From Lactococcus garvieae (GTDB lineage: Bacteria > Bacillota > Bacilli > Lactobacillales > Streptococcaceae), in contig NZ_CP065691.1 in NCBI RefSeq assembly GCF_016027715.1, positions 1,149,954-1,213,953 on the forward strand: DNA of 64,000 bases, given 5' to 3'. The translations under genes were made by a program, and so were the position numbers. A model generated the notes under the pieces. The model saw only the letters and a program-made list of their open reading frames with translations, was not told the DNA's origin and made no database searches. Positions 56,193 to 63,316 of this stretch are shown here, piece by piece (within the stretch, counting starts at the first letter, position 1; each line of letters opens with the position of its first letter).

Positions 56193-56222
56193 AGTATAAC
56201 ACAGTATGTCACTGAGGTTCAA
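56193..56222 (-). promoter_or_regulatory. Promoter giving a leaderless GNAT mRNA
   Basis: TTGAAC (56217-56222), 18-bp spacer ending in TGT, TATACT (56193-56198), then AGCTCT and the ATG at 56186. Confidence 0.6.
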
Positions 56223-56439
56223 TACATTTCACCTATAAGGTAATAATATACAACTCATTTTTTATCAGGAATATGCCATTAAACGTGGCTACCACTGTAT
56301 AAATCGTATTGGATGATGTAGAATTTAAAAACTGAATATTCTGATATTTGATTTCTAAATAAAAGAACATCACATTTACAGGGTGATATTAAACCCTACT
56401 GGTTGCTAGCCTATCGCAATATATAATATTCTTAGGAAG

Positions 56440-57288
56440 CTAGCCTTCTTTTATTGTTTGTAAGACGCGTTCGTATTCAAATTTCATCATCTTTTTAAAA
56501 GCTACACCATTAATATCGGTAAGTATCCTGAAACATCTTCTAATCACCTTGCTACCATTCTCAAAACTCAAAAATTTCATCATGAAACAACCTTCTAAAA
56601 ACATATAAGCTACTCTTTCAGTTAATTCAAACTCTGTAGGTAATTGCTCAAGTTGTTTCATCATCCTCTGCGCCTCGCTAGCTCTATTATTCCTAATTAA
56701 ATAAAGTATCCCCTTCACCAATATTCTAGCCACTAAATGTTTAAATTCTTGACGTTCTCTCAAGTAGTAATATTTATTACTAAAAAATTTATCTATTAAC
56801 TCAATGAGGAGTGAACTGTCTATCTGTTCAGCGGTATTAATTAAAAGATACAATTCATACCTGCTCCACAGAATACAAGAAGTAAAATATTTTTCAATAA
56901 TTTCCTTATCACTGGGAGACAACTCTTCATAACCCGCTCTAGCAGCTACAGATATAGCACAGTCTTCCTCAGCTCCATACAGACTATTTGACCTATATAT
57001 ATTCTTTAATTTATCAGTATCTCTAGTGATAGAGGCCTTATCAATCTCAATAAATTCGCTGAGAAAATACTCTGATTCCCCATTATTAATCATGAGGATA
57101 TAGGCAGCCATTGTCACATGCATTTCATGTAAAGCTGCTTCTAATTTATCAAAAGCAAGCATGGATTTGCCATTTTCAAACTGTGACAAAGTAGCATTCG
57201 ATATACCTACTTTTTCAAAATCTTTTAAAGTTCTTCGATGTTGTTTTCTCAGTTCTTTAAAAACTTCACCATATTTTTTATAAACCAA
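56440..57288 (-). CDS. Rgg/GadR/MutR-family transcriptional regulator
   Basis: 282 residues. The N-terminal XRE helix-turn-helix is RRTLKDFEKVGISNATLSQF followed by ENGKSMLAFDKL. The rest is an all-helical TPR-like domain as in Rgg proteins (ILVKGILYLIRNNRASEAQR). Rgg proteins bind DNA as dimers and many respond to short hydrophobic peptides imported by Opp. TTG start at 57288, with GAGGAG 9 bases upstream. It is monocistronic. It is flanked by a 370-bp upstream gap and by the GGDEF gene on the same strand. Confidence 0.85.
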   Translation of the reverse strand: MVYKKYGEVFKELRKQHRRTLKDFEKVGISNATLSQFENGKSMLAFDKLEAALHEMHVTMAAYILMINNGESEYFLSEFIEIDKASITRDTDKLKNIYRSNSLYGAEEDCAISVAARAGYEELSPSDKEIIEKYFTSCILWSRYELYLLINTAEQIDSSLLIELIDKFFSNKYYYLRERQEFKHLVARILVKGILYLIRNNRASEAQRMMKQLEQLPTEFELTERVAYMFLEGCFMMKFLSFENGSKVIRRCFRILTDINGVAFKKMMKFEYERVLQTIKEG

Positions 57289-57661
57289 TAGATCACACTC
57301 CTCTCTAGTTATTACTTTGTGGATAAAATTTTTTTTATTATATCATGTTTTAACTTCTATAGACCATGTATTTGCTTTATTCGAAATAATATTCTGAATA
57401 TAAAATCTATATTTTTAACGATTTATTTTTCATCTTATCTTTTGAAAATAGATCTGGTGAATTACTATTAACTGTAAGAGTCACACAAAGGGAAAGACCT
57501 GTTAATAAAACTCTCTTAGTATGAACATATAAAACACGACAGAGCGTAACTGTCGTGTTTTCAAAACGTAAGCAATGGATGATTTGTTTTCTTGAAATTC
57601 TATAGGAGTCAGATGCTCACATCTGTTTTCTTAGTTTTTATATCTCTATTTTCTAAAACAA
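57289..57661. other. Intergenic region between rgg and the GGDEF gene
   Basis: AT-rich, about 370 bp. It contains a perfect 12-bp stem terminator, AAAACACGACAG / CTGTCGTGTTTT (57531-57561), which ends the GGDEF unit. It also holds the start of a 27-codon plus-strand ORF (57613-57696). No other gene is visible. Confidence 0.7.
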
Positions 57662-57696
57662 CTAGTAAACGATTTGATTTTTACCGTTTGCTTTAG
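57613..57696 (+). CDS. Possible short hydrophobic peptide ORF divergent to rgg
   Basis: ATG at 57613 with AGGAG 4 bases upstream encodes 27 residues, beginning MLTSVFLVFISLF and ending KRFDFYRLL. It is divergent from rgg, as shp peptide genes often are. It overlaps the 3' end of the GGDEF gene on the opposite strand and lies about 325 bp from rgg. The fit is weak; chance is a real possibility. Confidence 0.2.
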   Translation: MLTSVFLVFISLFSKTTSKRFDFYRLL

Positions 57697-58810
57697 CTGA
57701 ATATAGCTTCTCATCTACCGTGTTTAGTATCTCACCAAACTTTATTTGCTCCGTAATTTCACAAACTCCCACAGACAATGATATATTAAAATCCGTGTCT
57801 TTATACTTAAAATTATGATTCGCTACCTGTAGTCTAATCTGTTCCATCACATTCTGAATATCTTTATTGGCTTTTTTTCTAATTATAATATAGAACTCAT
57901 CACCACCGTATCTAAATACTTGACCATGTACCTTATTTTCAGAAAAAACTTTTTCTATTATTCTGCATGTTTGGTTTAAAACATCGTCTCCAGCAGTATG
58001 TCCATAGTTATCATTTATACTTTTAAATGAATCAATATCAAATAAAGCGAGTGAAAAATGTCTAAAAGTCTTATTGTGCAATAATTGCTCTAGAACTTCA
58101 TAAAACTTTCTAATATTCGAGACCCCGGTAAGCTCATCGATATAGCTCTGCTCTTTTAACTCAGAAAACTCCTCTATTACAATTCCTAGAAGTTTACTTA
58201 CTACTTTATTTAGAGCGAGTAAAGCGCTAGACTTTAGTAATACGCCTATTAATAATTCAAAACTGAAAGCAAATTCTGAGAGGCACAGTAGCTCTGCAAT
58301 TATTCCAATTCCCATACTTATTGAAAAATATAAATAATATTTTTTTATGACAATCTTTCTGTACCTAGCAATAACAAAAATCAAGCTCCAAAATAAAAAT
58401 AAACTTAAAATAACGAAGAAAGATGACTGGAACTCAAAGCCCCAAAAATATATGAAAAAATAATAATAGACAAGGAATAAGATGAGTACGGAGTATTCCA
58501 TGTATTTATAGTACCCAATGGTCATATAGCAGATACAAATAGCCGTGAAGTATAAAGCACTATCATTTAGTAGATATGTATTTGTATTTGGAGATAAGAT
58601 GTCTAATTCAACAAATAATACTTTTAAAATAACTGCACTTATTGTAAAAAGGGTAGTGGAAATAATCCACTCCTTCTTTACTCCCATTTCTCCCCTGGAG
58701 TACTTTCTCTGTATAGTATTTTTTATTAAAAAGTTTAAACCTAAAATTGTTGGAATGAGCAGTATTTTGATAAAGAAATTATCTCCTAATACTGTACTAA
58801 TTACGTTCAT
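57662..58810 (-). CDS. Membrane-bound GGDEF protein (probable diguanylate cyclase)
   Basis: 382 residues. Six or seven hydrophobic segments fill the first ~205 residues (for example FVILSLFLFWSLIFVIARY). A linker and a GGDEF domain follow: SYIDELTGVSNIRKFYEVL, LALFDIDSFKSINDNYGHTA and VFRYGGDEFYIII (about residue 300), so the catalytic signature is intact. The RxxD inhibitory site normally just before GGDEF is absent. By family it should make cyclic di-GMP. It lies 153 bp after an EAL gene on the same strand. Confidence 0.88.
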   Translation of the reverse strand: MNVISTVLGDNFFIKILLIPTILGLNFLIKNTIQRKYSRGEMGVKKEWIISTTLFTISAVILKVLFVELDILSPNTNTYLLNDSALYFTAICICYMTIGYYKYMEYSVLILFLVYYYFFIYFWGFEFQSSFFVILSLFLFWSLIFVIARYRKIVIKKYYLYFSISMGIGIIAELLCLSEFAFSFELLIGVLLKSSALLALNKVVSKLLGIVIEEFSELKEQSYIDELTGVSNIRKFYEVLEQLLHNKTFRHFSLALFDIDSFKSINDNYGHTAGDDVLNQTCRIIEKVFSENKVHGQVFRYGGDEFYIIIRKKANKDIQNVMEQIRLQVANHNFKYKDTDFNISLSVGVCEITEQIKFGEILNTVDEKLYSAKANGKNQIVY

Positions 58811-58867
58811 TCTGTATATATTTTCTCCTTATATTATCTGTTTGACTGTCCCACAAGCTAGAACATT

Positions 58868-58907
58868 AAAAATAGACCTTGCAATAAGGTTTACTTCTAT
58901 TTTTTAA
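58868..58907 (-). terminator. Possible terminator between the EAL and GGDEF genes
   Basis: Minus-strand AAAAATAG, a 6-base bulge, ACCTT / AAGGT and CTATTTTT. The stem is interrupted, so termination may be partial. Confidence 0.4.
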
Positions 58908-58963
58908 CACTTTCTACTCACGTGCAGCTGGTCACATTTGTTCACATAAAATATCTTTTCAAA

Positions 58964-59656
58964 TCAAAATAAATGCGGTTTATCATAATAAAAAGTTTGT
59001 TGATACCATTCGCTAGGAAATTGGGAAAGTAACTTCTCATTTTCCACTGCTTCAATAACTATTTCTTTTTCTAAAAAAGAGATGCTTTCGGCAATTGACA
59101 TCAAAAACACTTCTAGCTCATCATTATTAAGAAATTTCTTGAATTTCAATACTGATATTTTCACTCTAGATATTACTTCCCATAATTTGAACAAAAATTC
59201 ATATGTATTTATACCTGTTAAGAAATCATCAAGTGCAAGCTCATATCCTAATTTTTGTAGTTCCATCAGGATACTGATAAATTTTCGTTCGTCAAATTCT
59301 ATTTCTGGATTAGGAAGGAAATTTTCTGTTACTTCAATTTTTAAACGATCCTTAAATTCAAAATTTGTGAGAAATCTTAGTGTCTCAGGATAATTTAATT
59401 CTTGATAATCAAAATTTATAGTATAAGTATTCGAATCTTTTAATAATTTTTCGTGAAGTAGTTTCTCAATATGTCTAATGTAGAGGTCATGGGATTCCTC
59501 ATTAGCTGTTATTTCATCAAAAATAGCCTGTGGAAAATAGTAATTATCTCCATCTTTGTATCTGAGCAAGAGCTCATATTCTTCACCTTCTTGATTTTCT
59601 TTTGTTATTTTTTGTCTAAAATAACACAACTTATTAATTTCTTTTGATAATTCCAA
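58964..59656 (-). CDS. Stand-alone EAL-domain protein (probable c-di-GMP phosphodiesterase)
   Basis: 230 residues, one EAL domain, no membrane segment. The signature is shifted to ELL (EEYELLLRYKDG near residue 27). Other catalytic positions look kept: Asn in TINFDYQE, Glu in LKIEVTENF, the double Asp in LALDDFLTGIN, Lys in RVKISVLKF, Glu in VIEAVENEK, Gln in YQQTFYYDKP. So hydrolysis of cyclic di-GMP is plausible but unproven. TTG start at 59656 with AGAGGG 7 bases upstream. It is paired with the GGDEF gene downstream. Confidence 0.8.
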   Translation of the reverse strand: MELSKEINKLCYFRQKITKENQEGEEYELLLRYKDGDNYYFPQAIFDEITANEESHDLYIRHIEKLLHEKLLKDSNTYTINFDYQELNYPETLRFLTNFEFKDRLKIEVTENFLPNPEIEFDERKFISILMELQKLGYELALDDFLTGINTYEFLFKLWEVISRVKISVLKFKKFLNNDELEVFLMSIAESISFLEKEIVIEAVENEKLLSQFPSEWYQQTFYYDKPHLF

Positions 59657-59991
59657 TTTTTAGCCCTCTTATTTTTCTCCTTGTTGATTATATAAAAAAT
59701 TCTGTTATTTTTACAGTTCAAAAAAAAAAGAATTTTCAGACTTATTGTGTATATTCCACCTTTAAAGTCTTTTTTGCCTTTATTAGTCAATATTTAGAGA
59801 GGTATATAAGGTACATAATCTTAGTATACTGAAAATCAATATTTGTTTTTCATGAAGTTTATTACTTTTAAATTACGTGAAAAAGCTTATCGTATAAAGA
59901 TTAGATAGTATTTACTCAGATAAGGATAAAAAATTATTAAAAGGAAGTAAAAATATATCCATATATTTAAAGCCTACTATTTTTATAAAAC
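59657..59991. other. AT-rich gap between rplT and the EAL gene
   Basis: 335 bp without a believable ORF. The EAL gene promoter must be here, but several AT-rich -10-like boxes make a choice impossible. No repeat or structured RNA was recognised. Confidence 0.4.
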
Positions 59992-60018
59992 AAAAAAAGC
60001 CTCCACAAAGGAAGCTTC
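59992..60018 (-). terminator. infC-rpmI-rplT operon terminator
   Basis: AAGCTTCC / GGAGGCTT stem (one G-U pair), 5-base loop, TTTTTTG tail on the minus strand, 7 bp after the rplT stop. Confidence 0.8.
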
Positions 60019-60024
60019 TTAAAA

Positions 60025-60384
60025 TTATTTAGCCAATGCTTTTTTAGCTTCTTCAGCAAGAGCTGTGAAAGCTGCTGCGTCAGCAATAGCAATGTCAGCA
60101 AGCATTTTACGGTTGACTTCAATTTCAGCCAATTTCAAACCGTGCATCATTTTGCTGTATGAAAGACCATTCATACGTGCAGCTGCATTAATACGTGCAA
60201 TCCACAATTTACGGAAGTCGCGTTTCTTTTGACGACGATCGCGGAATGCGTAGTAGTATGAGTTCATTACTTGTTCTTTAGCTGTCTTGAAAAGACGGTG
60301 TTTAGAACCGTAGTAACCTTTAGCGAGTTTTAAAATACGTTTACGGCGTTTGCGAGTTGCAACGCTATTTTTAACACGTGCCAT
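60025..60384 (-). CDS. rplT: 50S ribosomal protein L20
   Basis: 119 residues, normal length. It opens [20 protein letters not shown] and carries [18 protein letters not shown] and [20 protein letters not shown], all diagnostic. L20 is an early 50S assembly protein and, in Firmicutes and E. coli, an autogenous repressor of its own operon. It is separated from rpmI by 249 bp that contain a duplicated hairpin unit, much longer than the usual short gap. Confidence 0.98.
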   Translation of the reverse strand: MARVKNSVATRKRRKRILKLAKGYYGSKHRLFKTAKEQVMNSYYYAFRDRRQKKRDFRKLWIARINAAARMNGLSYSKMMHGLKLAEIEVNRKMLADIAIADAAAFTALAEEAKKALAK

Positions 60385-60519
60385 GTGTGTTCTCCTTGTT
60401 TCTTAGAAAATTTTTATCCTGTCAGTGACAGTTAATTTTTATAGTTGATTGATTTCTAGTGAAATCATATAAGCCTTATATATTTGCTTATGAGTTAATC
60501 AGTCTTGGACTGTTTGCTA

Positions 60520-60646
60520 CAATTGCTCTCATGCATAACAGACCACAGGACTGTTATTAACGCATGTTCTTCCTCGTACGGCTTCCGCCTACTCGTCAAT
60601 TGCTCTCATGCATAACAGTCCACAGAACTGTTATTAACGCATGTTC
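60520..60646. repeat. Two direct copies of a 50-bp hairpin unit between rpmI and rplT
   Basis: 60520-60569 and 60597-60646 are 48/50 identical and 77 bp apart. Each copy holds an ATAACAG / CTGTTAT stem flanked by CATGC / GCATG. The right copy includes the last codons and stop of rpmI. The left copy repeats the same AACATGCGTTAATAACAG tail outside the gene. The differing bases lie at the loop end of the stem. Confidence 0.85.
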
Positions 60647-60834
60647 GCAACCATACGGCGGATACGTTTGAAGTCACCTGCTGAAACCATACGGCCTTTA
60701 CGGAGTTGACGACGTTGTTTAACAGTTTTACCGTGCATACGGTGTGAAGTGTAAGCGCGGAAGCGTTTAAGACCGCCATTACCAGTACGTTTGAAACGTT
60801 TAGCTGATGCGCGGTGAGTTTTTTGTTTTGGCAT
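60634..60834 (-). CDS. rpmI: 50S ribosomal protein L35
   Basis: 66 residues, full length. It starts [20 protein letters not shown], has [20 protein letters not shown], and ends IRRMVANMR, as usual for L35. It follows infC by 29 bp in the classic infC-rpmI-rplT operon. Its 3' end is part of a duplicated sequence that continues into the intergenic region. Confidence 0.97.
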   Translation of the reverse strand: MPKQKTHRASAKRFKRTGNGGLKRFRAYTSHRMHGKTVKQRRQLRKGRMVSAGDFKRIRRMVANMR

Positions 60835-60863
60835 TTTAATTCTCCTTGGTTAATAATAAGAAC

Positions 60864-61388
60864 TTAGTTCTTTTTGATTGGTGCCAATTGTAAGAACATT
60901 TGGCGACCATCCATTTTGGCTTTTTGCTCTACTACAGCGATATCTTTCACTGCCTCAGCAAATTCATCCATTACTTGACGACCCACATCTTGGTGAGTAA
61001 TCATACGACCTTTAAAGCGAATTGAAACTTTAACTTTGTCTCCTTTTTCAAGGAACTTAATCGCTTGACGAAGTTTTGTATTGAAGTCATTTTTATCAAT
61101 AACTGGACTCAAACGAACTTCTTTCAAAGTAACAGTTGCCTGTTTCTTCTTAGCTTCTTTTTGCTTTTTCTTTTGCTCAAACATGAATTTAGTGTAATCC
61201 ATAATTTTTGCAACTGGTGGTTCTTGATTGGAAATCAAAACCAGGTCCATGTTAAGGTCTTCGGCCTGAGTGAGTGCCACAGCGGTTGGTGTAACACCAA
61301 GCTGTTCGCCTTCAGCGCCGATAAGACGTACTTCGCGTGAACGAATTTGACCGTTCATCAAAGGTTTTCTGTTGTCTTGTTTTGCTAT
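60864..61388 (-). CDS. infC: Translation initiation factor IF-3
   Basis: IF-3 controls start-codon fidelity and 30S recycling. The N-domain [20 protein letters not shown], a Lys-rich linker ([17 protein letters not shown]) and the C-domain [16 protein letters not shown] and [12 protein letters not shown] are typical. I place the start at AUA 61388: AAGGAG lies exactly 7 bases before it and nine coding residues (IAKQDNRKP) precede the Leu-Met of the N-domain. A TTG at 61361 lacks a ribosome site. Rare AUU/AUA starts are the known means of IF-3 autoregulation. About 174 residues. Confidence 0.93.
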   Translation of the reverse strand: MAKQDNRKPLMNGQIRSREVRLIGAEGEQLGVTPTAVALTQAEDLNMDLVLISNQEPPVAKIMDYTKFMFEQKKKQKEAKKKQATVTLKEVRLSPVIDKNDFNTKLRQAIKFLEKGDKVKVSIRFKGRMITHQDVGRQVMDEFAEAVKDIAVVEQKAKMDGRQMFLQLAPIKKN

Positions 61389-61540
61389 GTCTATTCTCCT
61401 TCTAAAAAAGTTTTAGAAAAACAAAAGCGGAACGCATACGCGCCCCGCTAATGAAAACATTCGTTTTGTGAATAATTCCATTTCGTTGCCCAGGGCTATT
61501 ACCACTCAGGCGAGAAGCGGGTGCTTCTGCTTTTCAACTA
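61389..61540 (-). ncRNA. Structured infC operon leader with attenuator-type terminator
   Basis: About 150 nt of leader. It has an early AGAAGC / GCTTCT hairpin, a GC-rich middle part (AGCCCTGGGCAACG), and a 10-bp stem AGCGG-GGCGC / GCGTT-CCGCT followed by TTTTGTTTTT (stem 61426-61449). The last looks like an intrinsic terminator placed before the infC ribosome site. Bacillus infC operons are controlled through an L20-binding leader terminator; this is the same position. Confidence 0.65.
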
Positions 61541-61544
61541 CTCT

Positions 61545-61572
61545 ATTATATCACAAAAATTTTTTTTGTCAA
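61545..61572 (-). promoter_or_regulatory. infC operon promoter
   Basis: Consensus TTGACA (61567-61572), 16-bp spacer of A and T runs, TATAAT (61545-61550). Confidence 0.85.
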
Positions 61573-61681
61573 CGATTATTTTTTTACATTCTTTTATTCC
61601 ATTTCTTTATTATTATATAGATTCAGTATAATACCACGCACTATTTTAAAATCTTTTAAGCCGTCTTTAATTTGAAAATAA

Positions 61682-61704
61682 AAAAATCACTTTCCAGTGA
61701 TCTT
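61682..61704 (-). terminator. Terminator of the SPFH gene
   Basis: GATCACT GGAA AGTGATT stem with TTTTTTATTTT on the minus strand, directly after the stop. Confidence 0.8.
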
Positions 61705-61705
61705 T

Positions 61706-62599
61706 TTATTTTGTTTTTAAAGCACTTATAATTTGAGTGCGCATATCTTCAACACCATCTACATTTGCTGGCAGGAATATCGTTGAATTTCCTCCGTCAG
61801 CAAATTGGTTCAAAGTGTCTAGATATTGGTTAGTCAAAAGAATCGACATAATTTGTTCTTCTGTTAAGCTTGCACCTGTACTTTTAATTTCAAGGATTTG
61901 TTGTGCAAGTCCATCCACGATAGCTTTACGTTGCTCGGCGATACCGACACCACGTAGGCGATCTTTTTCAGCTTCGGCTTCAGCTGAAGTCACGATTTTA
62001 ATTTTTTCGGCATTTGCCAGCATTTGTGAAGCGTCTTGCTTACGCTGTGCCGCATTAATCTCGTTCATTGATTGTTTTACTTCTGCATCAGGTTCCACGC
62101 GAGTAATCAAAGTTTTTACGATGATATACCCGTAGGTTGTCATTTCTTCTGCAACTTGATGCTGTACTTCTAAAGCTATTTCATCTTTTTTCTCAAATAC
62201 TTCATCCAAAGTTAACTTAGGAACCGCTGAACGTAGAGCATCTTCGATATAGGCCTGAATTTGCTCTGAGGGATTCATTAATTTGTAGTACGCATCTTTT
62301 ATGTTGTTTTCATTGACACGGTATTGTGTGGCAATATTCATCGTCACAAAAACATTATCTTTTGTTTTTGTTTCTACAGTCATTTCATTTTGCAGCAAGC
62401 GTAATTGAATGCGTGCAGCTACACGGTCAATTCCCCAAGGCAATTTCACATGAAAACCAGCTGTAGATGTCGTTTGATATTTCCCGAACCGCTCAATGAT
62501 TGCCACAGTTTGTTGTTTAATAACATAAAATAGTGTCCCCGCGCTCGCCAAAATAAGAATCACGATGAGCACTGTAATAATAAGTGAAATTGTCAACAT
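61706..62599 (-). CDS. SPFH/Band-7 (stomatin-like) membrane protein
   Basis: 297 residues. One N-terminal helix (LIITVLIVILILASAGTLF) is followed by the SPFH domain (VAIIERFGKYQTTSTAGFHV, RLLQNEMTVETKTKDNVFV, VPKLTLDEVFEKKDEIALEV). An Ala/Glu/Lys-rich coiled coil (QMLANAEKIKIVTSAEAEAE) follows. Family proteins form large membrane-bound oligomers linked to membrane microdomains or protease control (QmcA/YbbK-like). No NfeD partner gene is adjacent. GGAGAG precedes the ATG. Confidence 0.9.
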   Translation of the reverse strand: MLTISLIITVLIVILILASAGTLFYVIKQQTVAIIERFGKYQTTSTAGFHVKLPWGIDRVAARIQLRLLQNEMTVETKTKDNVFVTMNIATQYRVNENNIKDAYYKLMNPSEQIQAYIEDALRSAVPKLTLDEVFEKKDEIALEVQHQVAEEMTTYGYIIVKTLITRVEPDAEVKQSMNEINAAQRKQDASQMLANAEKIKIVTSAEAEAEKDRLRGVGIAEQRKAIVDGLAQQILEIKSTGASLTEEQIMSILLTNQYLDTLNQFADGGNSTIFLPANVDGVEDMRTQIISALKTK

Positions 62600-62647
62600 A
62601 AAACTCTCCTTTCTTCTAATTATACGTCATTCTTTAGAATTTTCAAG

Positions 62648-63316
62648 TCAAAATCCCTTAGAAATGTACATGTAACACTTGTTTTGCTCTGCTTGATAAA
62701 GAAGAGGTTTAATATACCGAATTTTTTCCGCTTGGAGTACTAAATCTTCAAAATTGTAGCCTATCAAACGAATATAATTCTCATTTTCATCTGATGTCGT
62801 TAAATCTGACAATTCTTGCGCATCAGTAAAAGCCCCATTAAACTCCACTTTCTTCATAATCAGGTAATCCCCTTCTTGTTCTAAGACATAATGTGGAAAA
62901 ATTTGGGCAATTTCATAAATAATTTGGGTAGTTATTTTAAGTGGAAACTCACTGAAGACAACGGCTTCTTCCTGCTCATTGCGGTAACAGAAACCAAAAG
63001 ACTTCCCGGAAATGTTTAAACGCATAAAGCGGAAATTCTCTGTTCCATCTTTTCCTTCTAAGTGAAAATTAGGCTGGGTTTGGAACATTTTCAAATCACG
63101 CGATAATTGAAAGAAATAGTCCGTTGCATCTTGAGGTGATCGTTTTTGATAAAGTTCTGCAAAATAAGCATTGATTACACTTGAAGGAGGAGTAACCAAA
63201 AGCATTTTTTCTTTTTCATCTGTTAAACTTCCCAAACGGTTTTCTAAAAATGCACGGTCTTGAGCCATATAGCCTCCGTATTTCAAACCTAAATCAATAT
63301 ATTCCTTATCTTTCAC
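62648..63316 (-). CDS. Conserved hypothetical protein next to miaA
   Basis: 222 residues, soluble. It opens DKEYIDLGLKYGGYMAQDR and carries VTPPSSVINAYFAELYQKRS and RLNISGKSFGFCYRNEQEE. The same protein follows miaA in streptococci, sometimes mislabelled as cystathionine beta-lyase, although no PLP fold is visible. Function unknown. It overlaps the miaA 3' end by 11 bp, so translation is coupled. Confidence 0.75.
   Translation of the reverse strand: MKDKEYIDLGLKYGGYMAQDRAFLENRLGSLTDEKEKMLLVTPPSSVINAYFAELYQKRSPQDATDYFFQLSRDLKMFQTQPNFHLEGKDGTENFRFMRLNISGKSFGFCYRNEQEEAVVFSEFPLKITTQIIYEIAQIFPHYVLEQEGDYLIMKKVEFNGAFTDAQELSDLTTSDENENYIRLIGYNFEDLVLQAEKIRYIKPLLYQAEQNKCYMYISKGF

Noticed and set aside
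56402-56446. GCTAGC-containing inverted repeat at the end of rgg as terminator
   Set aside because: The stem is bulged with a 19-base AT loop and lacks a T-run on the minus strand; not convincing.
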